A DNA stretch of 64,000 bases from Otis tarda (Eukaryota > Chordata > Aves > Otidiformes > Otididae): positions 62,001-126,000 of the forward strand of contig JAPMTP010000090.1 in assembly GCA_026413225.1 (NCBI GenBank). Reading direction: 5' to 3'. Positions 15,001 through 29,210 of this stretch are shown here, piece by piece. The position numbers were made by a program, and so were the translations under genes. A model generated the notes under the pieces. That model worked only from the letters and a program-made list of their open reading frames with translations. It was not told the origin of the DNA and ran no database searches. The number at the start of each line of letters is the position of its first letter. The stretch's first letter is position 1.

Positions 15001-18000
15001 CCAGCTACAGTGCCTGTGCCTGGGCTGGCTGCTGGCAGCTTGTGGGCGGGCTCCTGACTCACCAGGGGTGGAGCTGACAACTCACAGCTGCATTCCAACT
15101 GCTTACCACGAGGCATCAGCCATTTTGCTGCAGGAGACAAACTTGCTTCAGAGCAGGCAAAACTGCACTGGGCAGGGGATCTGAAGTGAAATAGGCAACC
15201 AAAAAAGCTCTTTTAGACTTTGTTTGGAGCCACCAACAGCCAGCTACAGTGCCTGTGCCTGGGCTGGCTGCTGGCAGCTTGTGGGCGGGCTCCTGACTCA
15301 CCAGGGGTGGAGCTGACAACTCACAGCTGCATTGCAACTGCTTACCACGAGGCGTCAGCCATTTTGCTGCAGGGACAAACTTGCTTCAGAGCAGGCAAAA
15401 CTGCACTGGGCAGGGGATCTGAAGTGAAATAGGCAACCAAAAAAGCTCTTTTAGACTTTGTTTGGAGCCACCAACAGCCAGCTACAGTGCCTGTGCCTGG
15501 GCTGGCTGCTGGCAGCTTGTGGGCGGGCTCCTGACTCACCAGGGGTGGAGCTGACAACTCACAGCTGCATTCCAACTGCTTACCAGGAGGCATCAGCCAT
15601 TTTGCTGCAGAGACAAAGCTTCAGAGCAGGCAAAACTGCACTGGGCAGGGGATCTGAAGTGAAATGGGCAACCAAAAAGCTCTTTTAGACTTTGTTTGGA
15701 GCCACCAACAGCCAGCTACAGTGCCTGTGCCTGGGCTGGCTGCTGGCAGCTTGTGGGCGGGCTCCTGACTCACCAGGGGTGGAGCTGACAACTCACAGCT
15801 GCATTCCAACTGCTTACCACGAGGCATCAGCCATTTTGCTGCACGGACAAAATTGCTTCAGAGCAGGCAAAACTGCACTGGGCAGGGGATCTGAAGTGAA
15901 ATAGGCAACCAAAAAGCTCTTTTAGACTTTGTTTGGAGCCACCAACAGCCAGCTACAGTGCCTGTGCCTGGGCTGGCTGCTGGCAGCTTGTGGGCGGGCT
16001 CCTGACTCACCAGGGGTGGAGCTGACAACTCACAGCTGCATTCCAACTGCTTACCACGAGGCGTCAGCCATTTTGCTGCAGGGACAAACTTGCTTCAGAG
16101 CAGGCAAAACTGCACTGGGCAGGGGATCTGAAGTGAAATGGGCAACCAAAAAAGCTCTTTTAGACTTTGTTTGGAGCCACCAACAGCCAGCTACAGTGCC
16201 TGTGCCTGGCTGGCTGCTGGCAGCTTGTGGGCGGGCTCCTGACTCACCAGGGGTGGAGCTGACAACTCACAGCTGCATTCCAACTGCTTACCAGGAGGCA
16301 TCAGCCATTTTGCTGCAGGGACAAACTTGCTTCAGAGCAGGCAAAACTGCACTGGGCAGGGGATCTGAAGTGAAATAGGCAACCAAAAAAGCTCTTTTAG
16401 ACTTTGTTTGGAGCCACCAACAGCCAGCTACAGTGCCTGTGCCTGGGCTGGCTGCTGGCAGCTTGTGGGCGGGCTCCTGACTCACCAGGGGTGGAGCTGA
16501 CAACTCACAGCTGCATTCCAAGTGCTTACCACGAGGCGTCAGCCATTTTGCTGCAGGGACAAACTTGCTTCAGAGCAGGCAAAACTGCACTGGGCAGGGG
16601 ATCTGAAGTGAAATAGGCAACCAAAAAAGCTCTTTTAGACTTTGTTTGGAGCCACCAACAGCCAGCTACAGTGCCTGTGCCTGGGCTGGCTGCTGGCAGC
16701 TTGTGGGCGGGCTCCTGACTCACCAGGGGTGGAGCTGACAACTCACAGCTGCATTCCAACTGCTTACCACGAGGCATCAGCCATTTTGCTGCAGGAGACA
16801 AACTTGCTTCAGAGCAGGCAAAACTGCACTGGGCAGGGGATCTGAAGTGAAATAGGCAACCAAAAAAGCTCTTTTAGACTTTGTTTGGAGCCACCAACAG
16901 CCAGCTACAGTGCCTGTGCCTGGGCTGGCTGCTGGCAGCTTGTGGGCGGGCTCCTGACTCACCAGGGGTGGAGCTGACAACTCACAGCTGCATTCCAACT
17001 GCTTACCACGAGGCGTCAGCCATTTTGCTGCAGGGACAAACTTGCTTCAGAGCAGGCAAAACTGCACTGGGCAGGGGATCTGAAGTGAAATAGGCAACCA
17101 AAAAGCTCTTTTAGACTTTGTTTGGAGCCACCAACAGCCAGCTACAGTGCCTGTGCCTGGGCTGGCTGCTGGCAGCTTGTGGGCGGGCTCCTGACTCACC
17201 AGGGGTGGAGCTGACAACTCACAGCTGCATTCCAACTGCTTACCACGAGGCATCAGCCATTTTGCTGCAGGGACAAACTTGCTTCAGAGCAGGCAAAACT
17301 GCACTGGGCAGGGGATCTGAAGTGAAATAGGCAACCAAAAAAGCTCTTTTAGACTTTGTTTGGAGCCACCAACAGCCAGCTACAGTGCCTGTGCCTGGGC
17401 TGGCTGCTGGCAGCTTGTGGGCGGGCTCCTGACTCACCAGGGGTGGAGCTGACAACTCACAGCTGCATTCCAACTGCTTACCACGAGGCATCAGCCATTT
17501 TGCTGCAGGGACAAACTTGTTTCAGAGCAGGCAAAACTGCACTGGGCAGGGGATCTGAAGTGAAATGGGCAACCAAAAAAGCTCTTTTAGACTTTGTTTG
17601 GAGCCACCAACAGCCAGCTACAGTGCCTGTGCCTGGGCTGGCTGCTGGCAGCTTGTGGGCGGGCTCCTGACTCACCAGGGGTGGAGCTGACAACTCACAG
17701 CTGCATTCCAACTGCTTACCACGAGGCATCAGCCATTTTGCTGCAGGGACAAACTTGCTTCAGAGCAGGCAAAACTGCACTGGGCAGGGGATCTGAAGTG
17801 AAATGGGCAACCAAAAAAGCTCTTTTAGACTTTGTTTGGAGCCACCAACAGCCAGCTACAGTGCCTGTGCCTGTGCTGGCTGCTGGCAGCTTGTGGGCGG
17901 GCTCCTGACTCACCAGGGGTGGAGCTGACAACTCACAGCTGCATTCCAACTGCTTACCACGAGGCGTCAGCCATTTTGCTGCAGGGACAAACTTGCTTCA

Positions 18001-21000
18001 GAGCAGGCAAAACTGCACTGGGCAGGGGATCTGAAGTGAAATAGGCAACCAAAAAGCTCTTTTAGACTTTGTTTGGAGCCACCAACAGCCAGCTACAGTG
18101 CCTGTGCCTGGGCTGGCTGCTGGCAGCTTGTGGGCGGGCTCCTGACTCACCAGGGGTGGAGCTGACAACTCACAGCTGCATTGCAACTGCTTACCACGAG
18201 GCGTCAGCCATTTTGCTGCAGGGACAAACTTGCTTCAGAGCAGGCAAAACTGCACTGGGCAGGGGATCTGAAGTGAAATGGGCAACCAAAAAAGCTCTTT
18301 TAGACTTTGTTTGGAGCCACCAACAGCCAGCTACAGTGCCTGTGCCTGGGCTGGCTGCTGGCAGCTTGTGGGCAGGCTCCTGACTCACCAGGGGTGGAGC
18401 TGACAACTCACAGCTGCATTCCAACTGCTTACCACGAGGCATCAGCCATTTTGCTGCAGGGACAAACTTGCTTCAGAGCAGGCAAAACTGCACTGGGCAG
18501 GGGATCTGAAGTGAAATAGGCAACCAAAAAAGCTCTTTTAGACTTTGTTTGGAGCCACCAACAGCCAGCTACAGTGCCTGTGCCTGGGCTGGCTGCTGGC
18601 AGCTTGTGGGCGGGCTCCTGACTCACCAGGGGTGGAGCTGACAACTCACAGCTGCATTCCAACTGCTTACCACGAGGCATCAGCCATTTTGCTGCAGGGA
18701 CAAACTTGCTTCAGAGCAGGCAAAACTGCACTGGGCAGGGGATCTGAAGTGAAATGGGCAACCAAAAAGCTCTTTTAGACTTTGTTTGGAGCCACCAACA
18801 GCCAGCTACAGTGCCTGTGCCTGGGCTGGCTGCTGGCAGCTTGTGGGCGGGCTCCTGACTCACCAGGGGTGGAGCTGACAACTCACAGCTGCATTCCAAC
18901 TGCTTACCACGAGGCATCAGCCATTTTGCTGCAGGGACAAACTTGCTTCAGAGCAGGCAAAACTGCACTGGGCAGGGGATCTGAAGTGAAATAGGCAACC
19001 AAAAAGCTCTTTTAGACTTTGTTTGGAGCCACCAACAGCCAGCTACAGTGCCTGTGCCTGTTTTGGCTGCTGGCAGCTTGTGGGCGGGCTCCTGACTCAC
19101 CAGGGGTGGAGCTGACAACTCACAGCTGCATTCCAACTGCTTACCACGAGGCATCAGCCATTTTGCTGCAGGGACAAACTTGCTTCAGAGCAGGCAAAAC
19201 TGCACTGGGCAGGGGATCTGAAGTGAAATAGGCAACCAAAAAAGCTCTTTTAGACTTTGTTTGGAGCCACCAACAGCCAGCTACAGTGCCTGTGCCTGGG
19301 CTGGCTGCTGGCAGCTTGTGGGCGGGCTCCTGACTCACCAGGGGTGGAGCTGACAACTCACAGCTGCATTCCAACTGCTTACCACGAGGCATCAGCCATT
19401 TTGCTGCAGGGACAAACTTGCTTCAGAGCAGGCAAAACTGCACTGGGCAGGGGATCTGAAGTGAAATGGGCAACCAAAAAAGCTCTTTTAGACTTTGTTT
19501 GGAGCCACCAACAGCCAGCTACAGTGCCTGTGCCTGGGCTGGCTGCTGGCAGCTTGTGGGCGGGCTCCTGACTCACCAGGGGTGGAGCTGACAACTCACA
19601 GCTGCATTCCAACTGCTTACCACGAGGCATCAGCCATTTTGCTGCAGGGACAAACTTGCTTCAGAGCAGGCAAAACTGCACTGGGCAGGGGATCTGAAGT
19701 GAAATGGGCAACCAAAAAGCTCTTTTAGACTTTGTTTGGAGCCACCAACAGCCAGCTACAGTGCCTGTGCCTGGGCTGGCTGCTGGCAGCTTGTGGGCGG
19801 GCTCCTGACTCACCAGGGGTGGAGCTGACAACTCACAGCTGCATTGCAACTGCTTACCACGAGGCGTCAGCCATTTTGCTGCAGAGACAAACTTGCTTCA
19901 GAGCAGGCAAAACTGCACTGGGCAGGGGATCTGAAGTGAAATGGGCAACCAAAAGCTCTTTTAGACTTTGTTTGGAGCCACCAACAGCCAGCTACAGTGC
20001 CTGTGCCTGTGCTGGCTGCTGGCAGCTTGTGGGCGGGCTCCTGACTCACCAGGGGTGGAGCTGACAACTCACAGCTGCATTCCAACTGCTTACCACGAGG
20101 CGTCAGCCATTTTGCTGCAGGGACAAACTTGCTTCAGAGCAGGCAAAACTGCACTGGGCAGGGGATCTGAAGTGAAATAGGCAACCAAAAAGCTCTTTTA
20201 GACTTTGTTTGGAGCCACCAACAGCCAGCTACAGTGCCTGTGCCTGGGCTGGCTGCTGGCAGCTTGTGGGCGGGCTCCTGACTCACCAGGGGTGGAGCTG
20301 ACAACTCACAGCTGCATTCCAACTGCTTACCACGAGGCATCAGCCATTTTGCTGCAGGAGACAAACTTGCTTCAGAGCAGGCAAAACTGCACTGGGCAGG
20401 GGATCTGAAGTGAAATGGGCAACCAAAAAAGCTCTTTTAGACTTTGTTTGGAGCCACCAACAGCCAGCTACAGTGCCTGTGCCTGGGCTGGCTGCTGGCA
20501 GCTTGTGGGCGGGCTCCTGACTCACCAGGGGTGGAGCTGACAACTCACAGCTGCATTCCAACTGCTTACCACGAGGCGTCAGCCATTTTGCTGCAGGGAC
20601 AAACTTGCTTCAGAGCAGGCAAAACTGCACTGGGCAGGGGATCTGAAGTGAAATAGGCAACCAAAAGCTCTTTTAGACTTTGTTTGGAGCCACCAACAGC
20701 CAGCTACAGTGCCTGTGCCTGGGCTGGCTGCTGGCAGCTTGTGGGCGGGCTCCTGACTCACCAGGGGTGGAGCTGACAACTCACAGCTGCATTCCAACTG
20801 CTTACCACGAGGCATCAGCCATTTTGCTGCAGAGACAAATTGCTTCAGAGCAGGCAAAACTGCACTGGGCAGGGGATCTGAAGTGAAATGGGCAACCAAA
20901 AAGCTCTTTTAGACTTTGTTTGGAGCCACCAACAGCCAGCTACAGTGCCTGTGCCTGGGCTGGCTGCTGGCAGCTTGTGGGCGGGCTCCTGACTCACCAG

Positions 21001-24000
21001 GGGTGGAGCTGACAACTCACAGCTGCATTCCAACTGCTTACCACGAGGCATCAGCCATTTTGCTGCAGGGACAAACTTGCTTCAGAGCAGGCAAAACTGC
21101 ACTGGGCAGGGGATCTGAAGTGAAATAGGCAACCAAAAAAGCTCTTTTAGACTTTGTTTGGAGCCACCAACAGCCAGCTACAGTGCCTGTGCCTGGGCTG
21201 GCTGCTGGCAGCTTGTGGGCGGGCTCCTGACTCACCAGGGGTGGAGCTGACAACTCACAGCTGCATTCCAACTGCTTACCACGAGGCGTCAGCCATTTTG
21301 CTGCAGGGACAAACTTGCTTCAGAGCAGGCAAAACTGCACTGGGCAGGGGATCTGAAGTGAAATGGGCAACCAAAAAAGCTCTTTTAGACTTTGTTTGGA
21401 GCCACCAACAGCCAGCTACAGTGCCTGTGCCTGGGCTGGCTGCTGGCAGCTTGTGGGCGGGCTCCTGACTCACCAGGGGTGGAGCTGACAACTCACAGCT
21501 GCATTCCAACTGCTTACCACGAGGCATCAGCCATTTTGCTGCAGGGACAAAATTGCTTCAGAGCAGGCAAAACTGCACTGGGCAGGGGATCTGAAGTGAA
21601 ATAGGCAACCAAAAAAGCTCTTTTAGACTTTGTTTGGAGCCACCAACAGCCAGCTACAGTGCCTGTGCCTGGGCTGGCTGCTGGCAGCTTGTGGGCGGGC
21701 TCCTGACTCACCAGGGGTGGAGCTGACAACTCACAGCTGCATTCCAACTGCTTACCACGAGGCATCAGCCATTTTGCTGCAGGAGACAAACTTGCTTCAG
21801 AGCAGGCAAAACTGCACTGGGCAGGGGATCTGAAGTGAAATAGGCAACCAAAAAAGCTCTTTTAGACTTTGTTTGGAGCCACCAACAGCCAGCTACAGTG
21901 CCTGTGCCTGGGCTGGCTGCTGGCAGCTTGTGGGCGGGCTCCTGACTCACCAGGGGTGGAGCTGACAACTCACAGCTGCATTCCAACTGCTTAACCAGGA
22001 GGCATCAGCCATTTTGCTGCAGGGACAAACTTGCTTCAGAGCAGGCAAAACTGCACTGGGCAGGGGATCTGAAGTGAAATAGGCAACCAAAAAAGCTCTT
22101 TTAGACTTTGTTTGGAGCCACCAACAGCCAGCTACAGTGCCTGTGCCTGGGCTGGCTGCTGGCAGCTTGTGGGCGGGCTCCTGACTCACCAGGGGTGGAG
22201 CTGACAACTCACAGCTGCATTCCAACTGCTTACCACGAGGCATCAGCCATTTTGCTGCAGGGACAAACTTGCTTCAGAGCAGGCAAAACTGCACTGGGCA
22301 GGGGATCTGAAGTGAAATAGGCAACCAAAAAAGCTCTTTTAGACTTTGTTTGGAGCCACCAACAGCCAGCTACAGTGCCTGTGCCTGGGCTGGCTGCTGG
22401 CAGCTTGTGGGCGGGCTCCTGACTCACCAGGGGTGGAGCTGACAACTCACAGCTGCATTCCAACTGCTTACCACGAGGCATCAGCCATTTTGCTGCAGGG
22501 ACAAACTTGCTTCAGAGCAGGCAAAACTGCACTGGGCAGGGGATCTGAAGTGAAATGGGCAACCAAAAAGCTCTTTTAGACTTTGTTTGGAGCCACCAAC
22601 AGCCAGCTACAGTGCCTGTGCCTGGGCTGGCTGCTGGCAGCTTGTGGGCGGGCTCCTGACTCACCAGGGGTGGAGCTGACAACTCACAGCTGCATTCCAA
22701 CTGCTTACCACGAGGCATCAGCCATTTTGCTGCAGGGACAAACTTGCTTCAGAGCAGGCAAAACTGCACTGGGCAGGGGATCTGAAGTGAAATAGGCAAC
22801 CAAAAAGCTCTTTTAGACTTTGTTTGGAGCCACCAACAGCCAGCTACAGTGCCTGTGCCTGGGCTGGCTGCTGGCAGCTTGTGGGCGGGCTCCTGACTCA
22901 CCAGGGGTGGAGCTGACAACTCACAGCTGCATTCCAACTGCTTACCACGAGGCGTCAGCCATTTTGCTGCAGGGACAAACTTGCTTCAGAGCAGGCAAAA
23001 CTGCACTGGGCAGGGGATCTGAAGTGAAATGGGCAACCAAAAAAGCTCTTTTAGACTTTGTTTGGAGCCACCAACAGCCAGCTACAGTGCCTGTGCCTGG
23101 GCTGGCTGCTGGCAGCTTGTGGGCGGGCTCCTGACTCACCAGGGGTGGAGCTGACAACTCACAGCTGCATTGCAACTGCTTACCAGGAGGCATCAGCCAT
23201 TTTGCTGCAGGGACAAACTTGCTTCAGAGCAGGCAGAACTGCACTGGGCAGGGGATCTGAAGTGAAATAGGCAACCAAAAAGCTCTTTTAGACTTTGTTT
23301 GGAGCCACCAACAGCCAGCTACAGTGCCTGTGCCTGGGCTGGCTGCTGGCAGCTTGTGGGCGGGCTCCTGACTCACCAGGGGTGGAGCTGACAACTCACA
23401 GCTGCATTCCAACTGCTTACCACGAGGCATCAGCCATTTTGCTGCACGGACAAAATTGCTTCAGAGCAGGCAAAACTGCACTGGGCAGGGGATCTGAAGT
23501 GAAATGGGCAACCAAAAAGCTCTTTTAGACTTTGTTTGGAGCCACCAACAGCCAGCTACAGTGCCTGTGCCTGGGCTGGCTGCTGGCAGCTTGTGGGCGG
23601 GCTCCTGACTCACCAGGGGTGGAGCTGACAACTCACAGCTGCATTCCAACTGCTTACCACGAGGCATCAGCCATTTTGCTGCAGGGACAAACTTGCTTCA
23701 GAGCAGGCAAAACTGCACTGGGCAGGGGATCTGAAGTGAAATGGGCAACCAAAAAAGCTCTTTTAGACTTTGTTTGGAGCCACCAACAGCCAGCTACAGT
23801 GCCTGTGCCTGTTTTGGCTGCTGGCAGCTTGTGGGCGGGCTCCTGACTCACCAGGGGTGGAGCTGACAACTCACAGCTGCATTCCAACTGCTTACCACGA
23901 GGCGTCAGCCATTTTGCTGCAGGGACAAAATTGCTTCAGAGCAGGCAAAACTGCACTGGGCAGGGGATCTGAAGTGAAATAGGCAACCAAAAAAGCTCTT

Positions 24001-24958
24001 TTAGACTTTGTTTGGAGCCACCAACAGCCAGCTACAGTGCCTGTGCCTGTTTTGGCTGCTGGCAGCTTGTGGGCGGGCTCCTGACTCACCAGGGGTGGAG
24101 CTGACAACTCACAGCTGCATTCCAACTGCTTACCACGAGGCATCAGCCATTTTGCTGCAGGGACAAACTTGCTTCAGAGCAGGCAAAACTGCACTGGGCA
24201 GGGGATCTGAAGTGAAATAGGCAACCAAAAAAGCTCTTTTAGACTTTGTTTGGAGCCACCAACAGCCAGCTACAGTGCCTGTGCCTGGGCTGGCTGCTGG
24301 CAGCTTGTGGGCGGGCTCCTGACTCACCAGGGGTGGAGCTGACAACTCACAGCTGCATTCCAACTGCTTACCACGAGGCGTCAGCCATTTTGCTGCAGGG
24401 ACAAACTTGCTTCAGAGCAGGCAAAACTGCACTGGGCAGGGGATCTGAAGTGAAATGGGCAACCAAAAAGCTCTTTTAGACTTTGTTTGGAGCCACCAAC
24501 AGCCAGCTACAGTGCCTGTGCCTGGGCTGGCTGCTGGCAGCTTGTGGGCGGGCTCCTGACTCACCAGGGGTGGAGCTGACAACTCACAGCTGCATTCCAA
24601 CTGCTTACCACGAGGCATCAGCCATTTTGCTGCAGGGACAAACTTGCTTCAGAGCAGGCAAAACTGCACTGGGCAGGGGATCTGAAGTGAAATAGGCAAC
24701 CAAAAAAGCTCTTTTAGACTTTGTTTGGAGCCACCAACAGCCAGCTACAGTGCCTGTGCCTGGGCTGGCTGCTGGCAGCTTGTGGGCGGGCTCCTGACTC
24801 ACCAGGGGTGGAGCTGACAACTCACAGCTGCATTCCAACTGCTTACCACGAGGCGTCAGCCATTTTGCTGCAGGGACAAACTTGCTTCAGAGCAGGCAAA
24901 ACTGCACTGGGCAGGGGATCTGAAGTGAAATGGGCAACCAAAAAAGCTCTTTTAGACT

Positions 24959-25183
24959 TTGTTTGGAGCCACCAACAGCCAGCTACGGTGCCTGTGCCTG
25001 TGCTGGCTGCTGGCAGCTTGTGGGCGGGCTCCTGACTCACCAGGAGTGGAGCTGACTCACAGCTGCATTACCACGTGGCATCATCCATTTTGCTGCAGGG
25101 ACAAACTTGCTTCAGAGCAGGCAAAACTGCACTGGGCAGGGGATCTGAAGTGAAATAGGCAACCAAAAAAGCTCTTTTAGACT
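24959..25183. repeat. Divergent shortened monomer (225 bp) inside block A
   Basis: This monomer carries a set of variants normally found to the right of 33.7 kb: TACGGTGCC, GTGCTGG, CAGGAGTGG and CACGTGGCATCATCC. It also has internal deletions around the GCTGAC...TTACC segment. It sits among near-identical block A monomers. A close relative lies 4,028 bp downstream at 28,987. The pattern suggests transfer of a divergent monomer into the homogeneous block, followed by duplication. Confidence 0.8.
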
Positions 25184-28100
25184 TTGTTTGGAGCCACCAA
25201 CAGCCAGCTACAGTGCCTGTGCCTGGGCTGGCTGCTGGCAGCTTGTGGGCGGGCTCCTGACTCACCAGGGGTGGAGCTGACAACTCACAGCTGCATTCCA
25301 ACTGCTTACCACGAGGCATCAGCCATTTTGCTGCAGGGACAAACTTGCTTCAGAGCAGGCAAAACTGCACTGGGCAGGGGATCTGAAGTGAAATAGGCAA
25401 CCAAAAAAGCTCTTTTAGACTTTGTTTGGAGCCACCAACAGCCAGCTACAGTGCCTGTGCCTGGGCTGGCTGCTGGCAGCTTGTGGGCGGGCTCCTGACT
25501 CACCAGGGGTGGAGCTGACAACTCACAGCTGCATTCCAACTGCTTACCACGAGGCATCAGCCATTTTGCTGCAGGGACAAACTTGCTTCAGAGCAGGCAA
25601 AACTGCACTGGGCAGGGGATCTGAAGTGAAATAGGCAACCAAAAAGCTCTTTTAGACTTTGTTTGGAGCCACCAACAGCCAGCTACAGTGCCTGTGCCTG
25701 GGCTGGCTGCTGGCAGCTTGTGGGCGGGCTCCTGACTCACCAGGGGTGGAGCTGACAACTCACAGCTGCATTCCAACTGCTTACCACGAGGCATCAGCCA
25801 TTTTGCTGCAGGGACAAACTTGCTTCAGAGCAGGCAAAACTGCACTGGGCAGGGGATCTGAAGTGAAATGGGCAACCAAAAAAGCTCTTTTAGACTTTGT
25901 TTGGAGCCACCAACAGCCAGCTACAGTGCCTGTGCCTGGGCTGGCTGCTGGCAGCTTGTGGGCGGGCTCCTGACTCACCCAGGGTGGAGCTGACAACTCA
26001 CAGCTGCATTCCAACTGCTTACCACGAGGCATCAGCCATTTTGCTGCAGGGACAAACTTGCTTCAGAGCAGGCAAAACTGCACTGGGCAGGGGATCTGAA
26101 GTGAAATAGGCAACCAAAAAAGCTCTTTTAGACTTTGTTTGGAGCCACCAACAGCCAGCTACAGTGCCTGTGCCTGGGCTGGCTGCTGGCAGCTTGTGGG
26201 CGGGCTCCTGACTCACCAGGGGTGGAGCTGACAACTCACAGCTGCATTCCAACTGCTTACCACGAGGCGTCAGCCATTTTGCTGCAGGGACAAACTTGCT
26301 TCAGAGCAGGCAAAACTGCACTGGGCAGGGGATCTGAAGTGAAATGGGCAACCAAAAAAGCTCTTTTAGACTTTGTTTGGAGCCACCAACAGCCAGCTAC
26401 AGTGCCTGTGCCTGGGCTGGCTGCTGGCAGCTTGTGGGCGGGCTCCTGACTCACCAGGGGTGGAGCTGACAACTCACAGCTGCATTCCAACTGCTTACCA
26501 GGAGGCATCAGCCATTTTGCTGCAGGGACAAACTTGTTTCAGAGCAGGCAAAACTGCACTGGGCAGGGGATCTGAAGTGAAATAGGCAACCAAAAAGCTC
26601 TTTTAGACTTTGTTTGGAGCCACCAACAGCCAGCTACAGTGCCTGTGCCTGGGCTGGCTGCTGGCAGCTTGTGGGCGGGCTCCTGACTCACCAGGGGTGG
26701 AGCTGACAACTCACAGCTGCATTCCAACTGCTTACCACGAGGCATCAGCCATTTTGCTGCAGGGACAAACTTGCTTCAGAGCAGGCAAAACTGCACTGGG
26801 CAGGGGATCTGAAGTGAAATAGGCAACCAAAAAAGCTCTTTTAGACTTTGTTTGGAGCCACCAACAGCCAGCTACAGTGCCTGTGCCTTTGGCTGCTGGC
26901 AGCTTGTGGGCGGGCTCCTGACTCACCAGGGGTGGAGCTGACAACTCACAGCTGCATTCCAACTGCTTACCACGAGGCATCAGCCATTTTGCTGCAGGGA
27001 CAAACTTGCTTCAGAGCAGGCAAAACTGCACTGGGCAGGGGATCTGAAGTGAAATGGGCAACCAAAAAGCTCTTTTAGACTTTGTTTGGAGCCACCAACA
27101 GCCAGCTACAGTGCCTGTGCCTGGGCTGGCTGCTGGCAGCTTGTGGGCGGGCTCCTGACTCACCAGGGGTGGAGCTGACAACTCACAGCTGCATTCCAAC
27201 TGCTTACCACGAGGCATCAGCCATTTTGCTGCACGGACAAAACTTGCTTCAGAGCAGGCAAAACTGCACTGGGCAGGGGATCTGAAGTGAAATGGGCAAC
27301 CAAAAAGCTCTTTTAGACTTTGTTTGGAGCCACCAACAGCCAGCTACAGTGCCTGTGCCTGGGCTGGCTGCTGGCAGCTTGTGGGCGGGCTCCTGACTCA
27401 CCAGGGGTGGAGCTGACAACTCACAGCTGCATTCCAACTGCTTACCACGAGGCATCAGCCATTTTGCTGCAGGGACAAAACTTGCTTCAGAGCAGGCAAA
27501 ACTGCACTGGGCAGGGGATCTGAAGTGAAATGGGCAACCAAAAAGCTCTTTTAGACTTTGTTTGGAGCCACCAACAGCCAGCTACAGTGCCTGTGCCTGG
27601 GCTGGCTGCTGGCAGCTTGTGGGCGGGCTCCTGACTCACCAGGGGTGGAGCTGACAACTCACAGCTGCATTCCAACTGCTTACCAGGAGGCATCAGCCAT
27701 TTTGCTGCAGGGACAAACTTGCTTCAGAGCAGGCAAAACTGCACTGGGCAGGGGATCTGAAGTGAAATAGGCAACCAAAAAAGCTCTTTTAGACTTTGTT
27801 TGGAGCCACCAACAGCCAGCTACAGTGCCTGTGCCTGGGCTGGCTGCTGGCAGCTTGTGGGCGGGCTCCTGACTCACCAGGGGTGGAGCTGACAACTCAC
27901 AGCTGCATTCCAACTGCTTACCACGAGGCATCAGCCATTTTGCTGCAGGAGACAAACTTGCTTCAGAGCAGGCAAAACTGCACTGGGCAGGGGATCTGAA
28001 GTGAAATAGGCAACCAAAAAAGCTCTTTTAGACTTTGTTTGGAGCCACCAACAGCCAGCTACAGTGCCTGTGCCTGGGCTGGCTGCTGGCAGCTTGTGGG

Positions 28101-28986
28101 CGGGCTCCTGACTCACCAGGGGTGGAGCTGACAACTCACAGCTGCATTCCAACTGCTTACCACGAGGCGTCAGCCATTTTGCTGCAGGGACAAACTTGCT
28201 TCAGAGCAGGCAAAACTGCACTGGGCAGGGGATCTGAAGTGAAATAGGCAACCAAAAAAGCTCTTTTAGACTTTGTTTGGAGCCACCAACAGCCAGCTAC
28301 AGTGCCTGTGCCTGGGCTGGCTGCTGGCAGCTTGTGGGCGGGCTCCTGACTCACCAGGGGTGGAGCTGACAACTCACAGCTGCATTCCAACTGCTTACCA
28401 CGAGGCATCAGCCATTTTGCTGCAGGGACAAACTTGCTTCAGAGCAGGCAAAACTGCACTGGGCAGGGGATCTGAAGTGAAATAGGCAACCAAAAAAGCT
28501 CTTTTAGACTTTGTTTGGAGCCACCAACAGCCAGCTACAGTGCCTGTGCCTGGGCTGGCTGCTGGCAGCTTGTGGGCGGGCTCCTGACTCACCAGGGGTG
28601 GAGCTGACAACTCACAGCTGCATTCCAACTGCTTACCACGAGGCGTCAGCCATTTTGCTGCAGGGACAAACTTGCTTCAGAGCAGGCAAAACTGCACTGG
28701 GCAGGGGATCTGAAGTGAAATAGGCAACCAAAAAAGCTCTTTTAGACTTTGTTTGGAGCCACCAACAGCCAGCTACAGTGCCTGTGCCTGGGCTGGCTGC
28801 TGGCAGCTTGTGGGCGGGCTCCTGACTCACCAGGGGTGGAGCTGACAACTCACAGCTGCATTCCAACTGCTTACCACGAGGCGTCAGCCATTTTGCTGCA
28901 CGGACAAACTTGCTTCAGAGCAGGCAAAACTGCACTGGGCAGGGGATCTGAAGTGAAATGGGCAACCAAAAAAGCTCTTTTAGACT

Positions 28987-29210
28987 TTGTTTGGAGCCAC
29001 CAACAGCCAGCTACGGTGCCTGTGCCTGTGCTGGCTGCTGGCAGCTTGTGGGCGGGCTCCTGACTCACCAGGAGTGGAGCTGACATTCCAACTGCTTACC
29101 ACGTGGCATCATCCATTTTGCTGCAGGGGCAAACTTGCTTCAGAGCAGGCAAAACTGCACTGGGCAGGGGATCTGAAGTGAAATAGGCAACCAAAAAGCT
29201 CTTTTAGACT
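28987..29210. repeat. Second divergent shortened monomer (224 bp) inside block A
   Basis: It shares TACGGTGCC, GTGCTGG, CAGGAGTGG and CACGTGGCATCATCC with the monomer at 24,959, but its deletion in the GCTGAC...CATTCC segment has a different end point. Both copies directly follow a monomer with GGCGTCAGCC and GAAATGGG. They are therefore probably related by descent, with separate later deletions. Confidence 0.78.
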
